A DNA stretch of 27,846 bases from SAR202 cluster bacterium. GTDB taxonomy: Bacteria; Chloroflexota; Dehalococcoidia; Lucifugimonadales; JASMAO01. Positions 1 to 7,780 of this stretch are shown here, piece after piece (the first letter of the stretch is position 1; each line of letters opens with the position of its first letter). The stretch lies in the NCBI GenBank assembly GCA_030754315.1, contig JASMAO010000126.1, positions 1 through 27,846 on the forward strand, written 5' to 3'. The position numbers and the translations under genes were made by a program. The notes beneath the pieces were generated by a model. It saw only the letters and a program-made list of their open reading frames with translations, was not told where the DNA came from and searched no databases.

Positions 1-1
1 T

Positions 2-2014
2 ATAGTTCGAGACGTACCCGTAGAATTAGATTTAGAGGAAACTAGATTTTGGACGTATGACCGCTCCAAAGTGGTTGAGTTGCTGACCGATTTGGAATTT
101 TACAACGTAATTCCCAAGATTCCTGATTCGACAGGCGATACTCAAGGTACACAGGCAGAATTGTGGACTGCTCCCAACCGGATCCGGACCGACTACACCG
201 TTGTTGATACAAAGGACGTCTTTACCAGGATGGTTGACGAGTTGACTATGTCCAAGATCGTTGCATTTGACGTGAACGCTTCATCCTCAAATTTCATGGA
301 TGCTGGTCTTATTGGCCTCTCTTTTGCCAATAAAATCGGTAAGGGATGGTATGTTCCTTTAGGGCACGAAAAGGGTACGCAACTCCTAAACGACATTATT
401 ATAGATGGGCTTCGGCGTGTTCTTGAAGGTGCGGTTCCTAAAACAGCGCATAACGCAGCTTTCGATATGACTGTCTTGGCAAATCATGGGATTAATGTGG
501 CCAACTTGTCATTCGACAGTATGTTAGCGGCCCATCTTTGTGGGCGTAGGGCTGTTGGATTGAACGAGTTGGCCCTCGACTCATTCAATTGTGAAATCAC
601 ACCAATAGCTGAGTTGATTGGTACGCGACGAAACAAGATTGCAATGAGCCAAGTTTCTATCCCTGCGGCTGCGGCTTACTACGCTGAGTGTGCTGACGCT
701 GCACTGAGGTTATATGATGTTTCCCGTCAAGAGGTTGAGGAGAAGCAGACAGCCCGCGCTCTTGACGAAGTAGAAACCCCATTGATCTCAGTCATTGTCA
801 AGATGCAACTGAATGGTGTTGCCTTGGAGTCAGAGGTTCTGCGCAACATGTCCATAAAACTTGCTGATCAGCTTTCAGATATTGAATCTGTTATCTATGG
901 AGTTGTAGGCCACGAGTTCAACATCAAATCCTCGCAGCAGCTTGGGGGAATTCTTTTCGATGAAATGCGTCTACCTCGGACTAAGAAGACCAAAACTGGT
1001 TACTCAACAGATGCCTCTTCTCTGGAATTACTAAAGACTCAGCTAAACAGTGGTGAGTCAGAAGGAGTTGATCCCAGATCGAGAGAGGTGCTTGAGAGCG
1101 TTATTGAACATAGACAATTGTCCAAGATCAAGTCCACATATGTTGATACATTACCTTTACTGGTAAATCCAACGACTGGCCGGATACATACGAGTTACAA
1201 TCAAACAGGATCAGCTACTGGCAGAGTTTCCAGTAATGATCCTAACGTACAGAATATCCCGGTCAGGACTGATTTGGGACGACGAGTGAGAAGAGCTTTT
1301 GTTGTACAGGACCCTCAAGAATGGCTGCTATTGAGCGCCGATTACTCTCAGATCGAGCTACGCATTTTGGCCCACCTCTCTTTGGACCCCGGACTTTTGG
1401 ATGCTTTTATCAAGGGTGAGGATATTCATCAGGCTACTGCTTCTTCAGTTTACGGTGTTCCTTCCGACCAAATAGACTCTGAAATGAGGCGTATTGCTAA
1501 GGTGATGAACTTTGGTGTTATCTATGGATTGAGTCCCTTCGGGATTAGTCAGCAGACAGGGTTTTCTGCTGAGGAGGGTAAGGAATTTATAGAGACTTAT
1601 TTTGCCAGATATCCTGGTATCAAAGATTTCATAGAATCGACCAGGACACGGGTAAGAGAAGACGGATACGTGGAGACGTTGATGGGTCGCCGGCGTTACA
1701 TACCAGAGGTCTCCTCCTCCAACTTCCACGTACGTGCGGCTGGAGAACGTATGGCTATCAATATGCCTATTCAGGGCACAGCGGCAGACATTATCAAGCT
1801 GGCGATGATTCGTATTCAAGACAGGATTGACGAACTCAGGTTGAAAAGCAAGATGATTATCCAAGTACACGACGAGCTAATATTTGAGGTGCCGAGGGAA
1901 GAGTTGCAGGAAATGGAATGTATTGTGGAAATATTGATGTCCTCGGCAATGCAATTGGCAGTACCTTTGGAAGTGGAGATAAAGCGCGGAGCCAACTGGG
2001 GTGAAATGAAGTAG
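2..2014 (+). CDS. polA: DNA polymerase I, 5'-truncated by window edge
   Basis: Repair and Okazaki-fragment-processing polymerase. The reading frame is open from base 2, so the true start and the whole 5'-nuclease domain lie upstream; about 670 residues are present. The N-terminal part matches the linker and 3'-5' exonuclease-like domain (residues about 20-230). The polymerase domain follows with motif A DYSQIELR (near residue 447), motif B RRIAKVMNFGVIYG (near 500) and motif C QVHDELIFE (near 621). All polymerase carboxylates are intact. In the exonuclease domain the usual DxE motif reads FDVNAS near residue 88, so the glutamate is replaced, while HNAAFD and YAECAD resemble the second and third exo motifs. 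A GTG at 71 is in frame but internal. The gene ends in TAG, 111 bases before the GreA fusion. Confidence 0.95.
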   Translation: MVRDVPVELDLEETRFWTYDRSKVVELLTDLEFYNVIPKIPDSTGDTQGTQAELWTAPNRIRTDYTVVDTKDVFTRMVDELTMSKIVAFDVNASSSNFMDAGLIGLSFANKIGKGWYVPLGHEKGTQLLNDIIIDGLRRVLEGAVPKTAHNAAFDMTVLANHGINVANLSFDSMLAAHLCGRRAVGLNELALDSFNCEITPIAELIGTRRNKIAMSQVSIPAAAAYYAECADAALRLYDVSRQEVEEKQTARALDEVETPLISVIVKMQLNGVALESEVLRNMSIKLADQLSDIESVIYGVVGHEFNIKSSQQLGGILFDEMRLPRTKKTKTGYSTDASSLELLKTQLNSGESEGVDPRSREVLESVIEHRQLSKIKSTYVDTLPLLVNPTTGRIHTSYNQTGSATGRVSSNDPNVQNIPVRTDLGRRVRRAFVVQDPQEWLLLSADYSQIELRILAHLSLDPGLLDAFIKGEDIHQATASSVYGVPSDQIDSEMRRIAKVMNFGVIYGLSPFGISQQTGFSAEEGKEFIETYFARYPGIKDFIESTRTRVREDGYVETLMGRRRYIPEVSSSNFHVRAAGERMAINMPIQGTAADIIKLAMIRIQDRIDELRLKSKMIIQVHDELIFEVPREELQEMECIVEILMSSAMQLAVPLEVEIKRGANWGEMK

Positions 2015-2043
2015 TTGGGTTTTTCTGTGGTAACCTCAGCACG

Positions 2044-2073
2044 TTGACAGTGATTGGGAGCGTCTCATAACAT
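2044..2073 (+). promoter_or_regulatory. Putative sigma70-type promoter for the GreA fusion
   Basis: A perfect -35 box TTGACA (2044-2049) is followed after 18 bases by TAACAT (2068-2073), which matches 4 of 6 -10 positions. It lies between the polA stop and the next gene, so that gene can be transcribed separately. Confidence 0.45.
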
Positions 2074-2125
2074 GAGTGGGTTGACTTATTTTGCGTTCTT
2101 ACTTGGTGGAAGTGCAGTCTAAAAG

Positions 2126-2950
2126 GTGAGGGGTGCGGTTTTGGGAAATGAAACGGTTACTCTGAATGAGGCTATATCTCAGTATTTCGCAACCCTGAAG
2201 AAGCGAGAAGATCAAGTTATTGCCCAGCAGGAACTATTTCGGCTGGCACAGTGGTTCGGTCCCTCCAGACCTGTAGTGGATCTCAAACCATATGAAATAG
2301 GTGAATACGGTCAGAAGATGGATAGTCGTGGCACTGCTCCACAGGCCTCAGATCGAGTTAAGACAGTCAGGAGCTTCCTTTCCCATGTGAAGGAAATCGG
2401 TTTGATAGAGATCAACCTTGCTCAGCATCTAAGAAGTCGTAAATCGAGATCGCGGAAGGTAATTCGAGAGTCTGGTCTTGGACAAGAGCGCGTCGAGATG
2501 ACAAAAGAAGGATTGCTTCGCTTGAAGGACGAGATGGAAAGACTAAAAGGTGAGAGGGTGCCAATCTCATCTGAAATTCAACGCGCTGCGGCAGACAAGG
2601 ACGTTCGGGAAAATGCTCCGCTGGAAGCTGCACGGGAACAGCTTGGGCATGTAGAGTCACGGATTGTGGAGATTGAAGCTACGTTAAAGATCGCTGTGTT
2701 AGTGGATGCGGCGGCCAAAAAGAAGCGCAAAGGCGTGTCCGTTGGCAGCAAGGTTATCATGAAGGATATCGACTCTGGTAGAGAAAAAACCATCACAATT
2801 GTAAGCGCATTTGAAGCTAACCCCCTTGAGGACAAAATTTCTGATGTTTCGCCCGTCGGCAAAGCTCTCATGAAAAGGCTTGAGAAAGAGGCCGTAGTGG
2901 TTGAATCTCCTCGAGGAACGCTTCGATACACCATCAAGAAAATCACTTAA
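2126..2950 (+). CDS. greA: GreA/GreB-type transcript cleavage factor fused to an integrase-like SAM domain
   Basis: The C-terminal half is a complete Gre factor. A coiled-coil hairpin (about residues 122-195) carries the acidic tip KDVREN, with D159 and E162 matching the catalytic D41/E44 of E. coli GreA, followed by EAAREQLGHVESRI. An FKBP-like domain (about 200-274) contains GSKVIMKDIDSG and SPVGKALM. Gre factors enter the RNA polymerase secondary channel and stimulate cleavage of backtracked RNA. The first ~105 residues are not Gre; they look like the helical core-binding (SAM-like) domain of tyrosine recombinases, but no catalytic domain follows. A basic linker (SRKSRSRK) joins the two. 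GTG 2126 gives 274 residues; TTG 2141, preceded by GGTGAGGGG, is an equally good start (269). Free-standing GreA is about 158 residues. Confidence 0.88.
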   Translation: MRGAVLGNETVTLNEAISQYFATLKKREDQVIAQQELFRLAQWFGPSRPVVDLKPYEIGEYGQKMDSRGTAPQASDRVKTVRSFLSHVKEIGLIEINLAQHLRSRKSRSRKVIRESGLGQERVEMTKEGLLRLKDEMERLKGERVPISSEIQRAAADKDVRENAPLEAAREQLGHVESRIVEIEATLKIAVLVDAAAKKKRKGVSVGSKVIMKDIDSGREKTITIVSAFEANPLEDKISDVSPVGKALMKRLEKEAVVVESPRGTLRYTIKKIT

Positions 2951-3091
2951 CCTTACAGGTGTCTGTCGTACACCACCAACTTGGATCTCGTAGATACACC
3001 GGATGGTCCATACACTCAGGAAGGTTTGCTGTGGAAGTCCTTGATTATTTTAGTAGACATCCTGCAGGATACCCTACAAATTTGATCTCTT

Positions 3092-3121
3092 TTCCCATAT
3101 TGTACCCCCTGTGTATGGGAA
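3092..3121 (+). terminator. Hairpin between greA and the FAD oxidoreductase gene
   Basis: TTCCCATA (3092-3099) and TATGGGAA (3114-3121) form a perfect 8-bp inverted repeat with a 14-base loop, followed by the AT-rich stretch GAAATTTTATTT. It could be a weak intrinsic terminator for greA. It ends 21 bases before the next start codon, so it could instead be a 5'-leader hairpin. The stem is AT-rich and the T run is short. Confidence 0.35.
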
Positions 3122-3142
3122 GAAATTTTATTTGAATAGTCT

Positions 3143-6034
3143 GTGAGATTGACTACAACCGCAGACGCCAAAGATCTACTAGTCGAACTGAGCCAGAACG
3201 TCTCCGGCGAGGTTCGCTTTGACTCCATGTCCAGGCAACTTTACAGCACTGATGCCAGTATCTATCAAATAGAACCTATTGGAGTTGTGCTTCCTAGAAA
3301 CGCGGATGATGTTGCGGCTGTTATTGAGATCACTGCGCAATATCGAATTCCGGTGGTATCCCGCGGAGGTGGCACTAGCCTCGCCGGTCAGACTCTGGGA
3401 CATGGTGTGGTGATCGACTTTTCCAAATATATGCGGGACCTTGTAGAGATCAATTCTGAGGAAAGATGGGTACGGACACAACCAGGCATTATTCTTGACG
3501 AATTGAATCTTAAATTGCGGCACCTCGGGCTGGAATTTGCACCAGATCCCAGTACCAGCAACAGAGGTAACGTTGGTGGGGCTCTTGGCAACAATTCTTG
3601 CGGCGCGCATTCCATTGTGTGGGGCAAAACATCTGACAATGTCATAGCATTAAAAGCAGTCCTTTCCAATGGCGATATGGCGGATCTGGGAAGCTTGGAT
3701 GGAGAGGGATTGCAATCTAAATTCGCTCAGAAAAATCTCGAAGGTGCTATATATCGTCAATTAAATGAGTTAATGACAGACGTTCACGAGGAAGTCGAAG
3801 CGCGGTATCCAAAAATCCTTCGGCGCGTGTCTGGTTACAATCTTGATAATCTAGGTATCAACGGATTTGACATGGCACGCTTCGTTGTTGGCTCTGAAGG
3901 AACCTTAGTAGCCATCACCGAAGCTAAACTGAAATTGGTGCCGATCCCCAAGCACAAAGCACTTGCTGTAATTCACTTCAAAGAAATGCTGGACTCTATG
4001 GAGGCGACGGTTACTACGTTGGAGGAAAAACCTGCCGCTGTTGAGTTAATTGGGTCGATGATATTGCGCCAAGCGAAAACGAACCTTGAATACGCTCGTA
4101 TGACTGATTTTATAGACGGTGATCCTGAAGCTGTATTGGTTGTCGAGGTAACTGCAGATGACGAAGATGAACTTGAGTCAAAGCTCGACAATCTTGAGAA
4201 CAGAATGAAAAGTGAAAAGCATGGATACGCCTTTAAACGTCTTGTGGCTATTGAAGATCAGTTTAAAGTGTGGGCGGTTCGTAAAGCAGGACTTGGGTTA
4301 ATGATGAACGTCACTGGCAACTACAAGCCGTTGCCATTTGTTGAAGATACTGCGGTAGCTCCGGAGGCTTTGCCACAGTACGTTCGAAGGTTCGAGCAGA
4401 TAATACATAACCACGATACCACTGCGGGTTATTACGGTCATGCCAGTGTGGGCTGTCTACACATTCGGCCTTTGCTGAATCTAAAGGATCAGGCCGGAGT
4501 TGACAAGATGGTGTCCATTGCCTCCGATGTCAGCGATCTGGTATTGGAGTTTGGGGGGGCCATGAGTGGTGAACATGGCGATGGACTTGTGCGCAGCATA
4601 TGGAACGAGAAAATGTTTGGACCCGTCATATATGACGCCTTCCGGCAGGTTAAAAGGGCTTTCGATCCCAAAGGCATCATGAATCCAGGCAAAATCGTAG
4701 ATCCACCACCAATGACAGAGAATTTGCGTATGGGTCCTGAGTATAATGCTATCAAAGTTCAGGGTAGTTTCGCCTATCCTGCAGAAGGTAGTTACGTTGG
4801 TGCTATAGAGGCGTGTAATGGGCAAGGTGCATGCCGTAAAGTGGCGGGTGGGACCATGTGCCCTTCTTACATGGTTACCCGTGATGAAGAACATTCCACT
4901 CGTGGTAGGGCGAACGCTCTGCGTGGCGTGATCTCCGGAGCACTTCCGATTGAAACTTGGACTGGGTCTAGATTACACAAGGTCATGGACCTGTGTCTTG
5001 AATGTAAAGGTTGTAAGGCGGAATGTCCGTCTAATGTTGACGTTGCTAAGCTAAAATACGAGTTTTTAAACCGGTACCATAAAGTGAATGGTTATTCACT
5101 GCGTGACCGTATTTTTGGGGATATAGCTACTTTAAGTAGATTGGGTTCGTTCTTTGCTCCGGTATCAAACTGGGCAATCCGATCACAGACAGTGCGAGAT
5201 CTACTCGAGCGCAAGTTAGGCGTGGACAGGCGGCGCGTGATATCCCCATTTGCGATTCAAACCTTCACCCAATGGTTTCGTGCGCGGCGACACTCTCGGC
5301 CAGACGCAAAGTATCGAGGAGATGTCGTCCTGTTCCCAGATACTTTTACAAATTACAATTATCCTGAAATAGGCAAAGCCGCAACTAAAGTGCTGGAACA
5401 CCTTGGATTCCGTGTGATAGTGCCTCCACCCAAGTGCTGTGGTAGGCCAATGCTTTCCAAAGGGATGATGGATAAGGCTCGTCTGAACGCGAAAAGAAAC
5501 GTTGAGGCAGTCTTGCCATTTATTAAAAATGGCGCAAGGCTTGTCGGGCTTGAGCCAAGCTGTATCCTTACCTTTGGGGACGACTATGTAGATTTGTTAA
5601 ATGGTGACAGCGATGCAGTAGAAGTTGCCCAATCCACGATGCTGATCGAAGAATTTTTCCTCGAGGCCCAGCAAGACCCTAACCTGAGAGTCGAACTTTC
5701 ACCAGTTCCAGGCACCAAACTTGTCAGCGGCCATTGTCACCAAAAAGCCCTCGTTGGTATGAACCAAACGATGGGGCTTCTGAGTAGCATTCCCGAATGC
5801 GAGGCGACTGAAATACAGTCGGGTTGTTGTGGAATGGCTGGCTCTTTCGGGTTCGAAAAGGAACATTATGACACGTCACTGGCTATAGGAGAGTTGTCGT
5901 TGTTTCCAGCCATTAGATCACAGAAAGGTGAGTTCCAGATAATTACTCAGGGAGTGTCGTGTCGCCAGCAAATAGAACATGGGACTGGGCAACGCGCTGT
6001 GCATTTGGCTGAAGTCCTTGCGCAGGCGCTATAG
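3143..6034 (+). CDS. FAD-linked oxidase / Fe-S subunit fusion, YdiJ-like D-2-hydroxyacid dehydrogenase
   Basis: A 963-residue fusion of a GlcD-like flavoprotein and a GlcF/GlpC-like Fe-S protein. Residues about 1-250 form a PCMH-type FAD domain with SRGGGTSLAGQ (near 73-83) and PSTSNRGNVGG. A FAD-oxidase C-terminal domain runs to about 540 and contains SGEHGDG. Two ferredoxin-type clusters follow: CNGQGACRKVAGGTMCPS (near 557) and CLECKGCKAECPS (near 617). Two cysteine-rich CCG segments come next, KCCGRPM (near 765) and GCCGMAG (near 895). Proteins of this layout, such as E. coli YdiJ, oxidise D-2-hydroxyacids (2-hydroxyglutarate or lactate type) and pass electrons to the respiratory chain. 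The GTG start places the fold correctly but has only a weak ribosome-binding site. Exact substrate is not readable. Confidence 0.9.
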   Translation: MRLTTTADAKDLLVELSQNVSGEVRFDSMSRQLYSTDASIYQIEPIGVVLPRNADDVAAVIEITAQYRIPVVSRGGGTSLAGQTLGHGVVIDFSKYMRDLVEINSEERWVRTQPGIILDELNLKLRHLGLEFAPDPSTSNRGNVGGALGNNSCGAHSIVWGKTSDNVIALKAVLSNGDMADLGSLDGEGLQSKFAQKNLEGAIYRQLNELMTDVHEEVEARYPKILRRVSGYNLDNLGINGFDMARFVVGSEGTLVAITEAKLKLVPIPKHKALAVIHFKEMLDSMEATVTTLEEKPAAVELIGSMILRQAKTNLEYARMTDFIDGDPEAVLVVEVTADDEDELESKLDNLENRMKSEKHGYAFKRLVAIEDQFKVWAVRKAGLGLMMNVTGNYKPLPFVEDTAVAPEALPQYVRRFEQIIHNHDTTAGYYGHASVGCLHIRPLLNLKDQAGVDKMVSIASDVSDLVLEFGGAMSGEHGDGLVRSIWNEKMFGPVIYDAFRQVKRAFDPKGIMNPGKIVDPPPMTENLRMGPEYNAIKVQGSFAYPAEGSYVGAIEACNGQGACRKVAGGTMCPSYMVTRDEEHSTRGRANALRGVISGALPIETWTGSRLHKVMDLCLECKGCKAECPSNVDVAKLKYEFLNRYHKVNGYSLRDRIFGDIATLSRLGSFFAPVSNWAIRSQTVRDLLERKLGVDRRRVISPFAIQTFTQWFRARRHSRPDAKYRGDVVLFPDTFTNYNYPEIGKAATKVLEHLGFRVIVPPPKCCGRPMLSKGMMDKARLNAKRNVEAVLPFIKNGARLVGLEPSCILTFGDDYVDLLNGDSDAVEVAQSTMLIEEFFLEAQQDPNLRVELSPVPGTKLVSGHCHQKALVGMNQTMGLLSSIPECEATEIQSGCCGMAGSFGFEKEHYDTSLAIGELSLFPAIRSQKGEFQIITQGVSCRQQIEHGTGQRAVHLAEVLAQAL

Positions 6035-6156
6035 TTATTCCGCCGTTCCCATTCGATCGAACGTTCTTTGTAGATGTTCTTGAATAAAGAATTCCGGGAG
6101 GGACAGACAACCTAACTGTAAGGGATCGTTTGCATTCGGCAAAGAAACTGTTTTAG

Positions 6157-6441
6157 CTAAGGAACTAACCGGTCTATGTTGATTGCTTTATTTGAACGTG
6201 TTGTCCGGATGCGTAGCGCCTCCCCTTCCAACAACATATCGTATGTGAGCCAGTCTACTTCGACCATTTGAGAATCGACTAGGATGAGGCAGGTGCCGTC
6301 CGGTGCCGTTTCTTTGGCGTCGAGGCGTCCCTCAATTTTCCTGTAAGGCGGAAGGGTCTCAAGCCACGACCACCCTAACCGAGCGAACAGTCGTACTATG
6401 ACTGCGCTGTAAGGCCTTGGATCTATACGGGAAAAGTCCAT
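6157..6441 (-). CDS. Small hypothetical protein downstream of bioY
   Basis: A 94-residue protein I do not recognise. It lies 34 bases after the bioY stop on the same strand, so it is probably co-transcribed with bioY. There is no signal peptide or membrane segment. The C-terminal half (about residues 48-94) alternates hydrophobic and polar residues (TCLILVDSQMVEVDW, ALRIRTT, AINIDRL), as in a small beta-sheet domain. No strong ribosome-binding site precedes the ATG, so expression may depend on coupling to bioY, or the start may differ. Confidence 0.55.
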   Translation of the reverse strand: MDFSRIDPRPYSAVIVRLFARLGWSWLETLPPYRKIEGRLDAKETAPDGTCLILVDSQMVEVDWLTYDMLLEGEALRIRTTRSNKAINIDRLVP

Positions 6442-6475
6442 AACGAGTTAGATGTAGACTAGTGTCGCCAATCAA

Positions 6476-7204
6476 TCAGCCGGAGGAGTCCCTTCCCTTC
6501 ACCCACTTTGTAATAGCCCAAGCCCCTGGCAAAGCCATGGTTGCCGCTAGCAGTTTGATGGCGTCTCCTCCGATGAAAGGATACAGGCCGCCTTTGAGGG
6601 TTTTATCGAGAACATGGTTACCGCTAATAGCATCATAGTAGGTTATTGATGTCCCTGGTATTACCACCTCGCTTGCGATGAATAGTGCAAGCCACGGCAA
6701 GCCGACGAGATAAACAGCTACGTTTCCCACGATCATTGCTATTGGCATTGACGGTCGCCTGTCCCAGCCTCGTTCCGCCAACAGTCCAACCAAGTACGCA
6801 GCTAAAATGAATCCGACAATGTATCCACCACTGGAAAGTTCCCACACGAATCCATCTGTGCCGGCCCATGGAAGTATGAAATGGATATTCTCTTCACCTA
6901 GCAAGCTCCCTGTTGGCGCAAAAACAGGGAGTGATATCATTCCCATGAGCATGTATGTCAACATACTCAGTCCCCCACGTACACTTCCAAGTGTGCCACC
7001 TGTTAGGAGCACTCCCAGCGTTTGGCCAGTTATCGGAACCGTCGTAGTAGGAAATCGTATGGCCAGTTGTGCGCAGATGGATACGAATGCCGCAAAACCC
7101 AGGATGAGTACCACGTCGACTGCTATTCGGTTACGTTGAGTTTGGGTCCAACCGCTAGGGATAACAAAGTCGATTAGTACCCTTTGGGGTACGGTTGCTT
7201 GCAT
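6476..7204 (-). CDS. bioY: BioY, biotin ECF transporter substrate-binding subunit
   Basis: A 242-residue integral membrane protein with about six hydrophobic segments. BioY signatures are clear: VPITGQTLGVLLTGGTLG, SGGYIVGFILAAYLVG, YLVGLPWLALF, and GLYPFIGGDAIKLLAA near the C-terminus. BioY binds biotin and normally works with the energy-coupling module EcfA/EcfT; neither is in this window, so the module must be encoded elsewhere or shared. The protein is longer than typical BioY (about 190-200) because of a ~30-residue N-terminal extension and a loop near residues 95-115. The ATG is preceded by GAAGGAG at good distance. The short TAT-signal gene lies upstream on the same strand (142-base gap). 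A biotin importer suggests the cell does not make all of its own biotin. Confidence 0.93.
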   Translation of the reverse strand: MQATVPQRVLIDFVIPSGWTQTQRNRIAVDVVLILGFAAFVSICAQLAIRFPTTTVPITGQTLGVLLTGGTLGSVRGGLSMLTYMLMGMISLPVFAPTGSLLGEENIHFILPWAGTDGFVWELSSGGYIVGFILAAYLVGLLAERGWDRRPSMPIAMIVGNVAVYLVGLPWLALFIASEVVIPGTSITYYDAISGNHVLDKTLKGGLYPFIGGDAIKLLAATMALPGAWAITKWVKGRDSSG

Positions 7205-7346
7205 TGATACTAGGCTCCTTCTCCACTAGGGATTGTCGCTGATTTGAATCACAAAACCGATGTTTGAAAGCCAGAAGAGGCTTGTAGAATTGTAAATGGG
7301 TGCAATCAATAATAATGGGCACTCAATGGATTCAGAACGGGGATTT

Positions 7347-7544
7347 CTAGGATCGCTTCGGTGGGGTGCTTGAAGGAGTAAAGATAGAATCCTTGGGCAA
7401 ATCAGGAATATGATGATCTCGGCCAATTCGAGAAATGATTGGTGTGCTCAACGTAATGCTGGCCAGAACTCCCCAAGCTATAGCCACAGGTCCCTTTTTG
7501 AGGATGTCGCGCCGAGACAGTGTCCATTTCGACTTGTTGTTCAT
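7347..7544 (-). CDS. Mini-protein with twin-arginine signal
   Basis: A 65-residue protein consisting almost entirely of a twin-arginine (TAT) signal: LSRRDILKKG with arginines at 11-12, then a hydrophobic segment (PVAIAWGVLASITL) and a ~30-residue polar, Pro/Ser-rich tail with no recognisable domain. TAT signals direct folded, often cofactor-bearing, proteins across the membrane; here there is no cargo domain. Because the hydrophobic stretch has no clear cleavage site, it may remain a membrane anchor. The ATG has a good ribosome-binding site (TAGGAG, 9-base spacing) and a strong upstream promoter candidate at 7601-7630, which argues that it is real. It could be a stub of a truncated gene. It heads the bioY transcription direction. 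Confidence 0.62.
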   Translation of the reverse strand: MNNKSKWTLSRRDILKKGPVAIAWGVLASITLSTPIISRIGRDHHIPDLPKDSIFTPSSTPPKRS

Positions 7545-7600
7545 TTTGTCAGGCTCCTAAGTGACTGCCGGGTAGCTAGTCTAATGCGGAGATCAGTGTC

Positions 7601-7630
7601 ATTATAGCCGTCGTTGTCAGGCTACGGCAA
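7601..7630 (-). promoter_or_regulatory. Promoter for the TAT mini-protein
   Basis: On the minus strand, TTGCCG (7630-7625) and a perfect TATAAT (7606-7601) are separated by 18 bases. Transcription would begin near 7594, about 50 bases before the ATG at 7544. The -10 region is one arm of a 10-bp inverted repeat shared with the opposing promoter. Confidence 0.5.
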
Positions 7631-7643
7631 GCATTACTACCAG

Positions 7644-7652
7644 TGCTATAAT
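7644..7652 (+). promoter_or_regulatory. Extended -10 promoter for the MetE-like gene
   Basis: TGCTATAAT is a perfect extended -10 element on the plus strand; no good -35 box is placed 16-18 bases upstream. Transcription from here would give a leader of about 120 bases before the ATG at 7781. Confidence 0.42.
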
Positions 7653-7780
7653 GAGCTGGCAATAGTCAGTTTTACTGCCATAGTTCGTGAGATGCGATGC
7701 CTGTGCTGCGAAGAGGGTCCTGTTATCTTCCATTTTCTGATCCGCAGATAAATCTAAAAATTTCTTAGGAAGGAAGGCTA

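Noticed and set aside
7226..7426. A 66-codon minus-strand frame overlapping the TAT mini-protein gene
   Set aside because: It overlaps in another frame, has no ribosome-binding site and no recognisable features, whereas the TAT gene has both a signal motif and a good site.
7653..7780. Possible riboswitch in the ~120-base leader of the MetE-like gene
   Set aside because: Only a weak bulged hairpin (GGCAATAGT with ACTGCC) is visible; no SAM or cobalamin riboswitch consensus was recognised.
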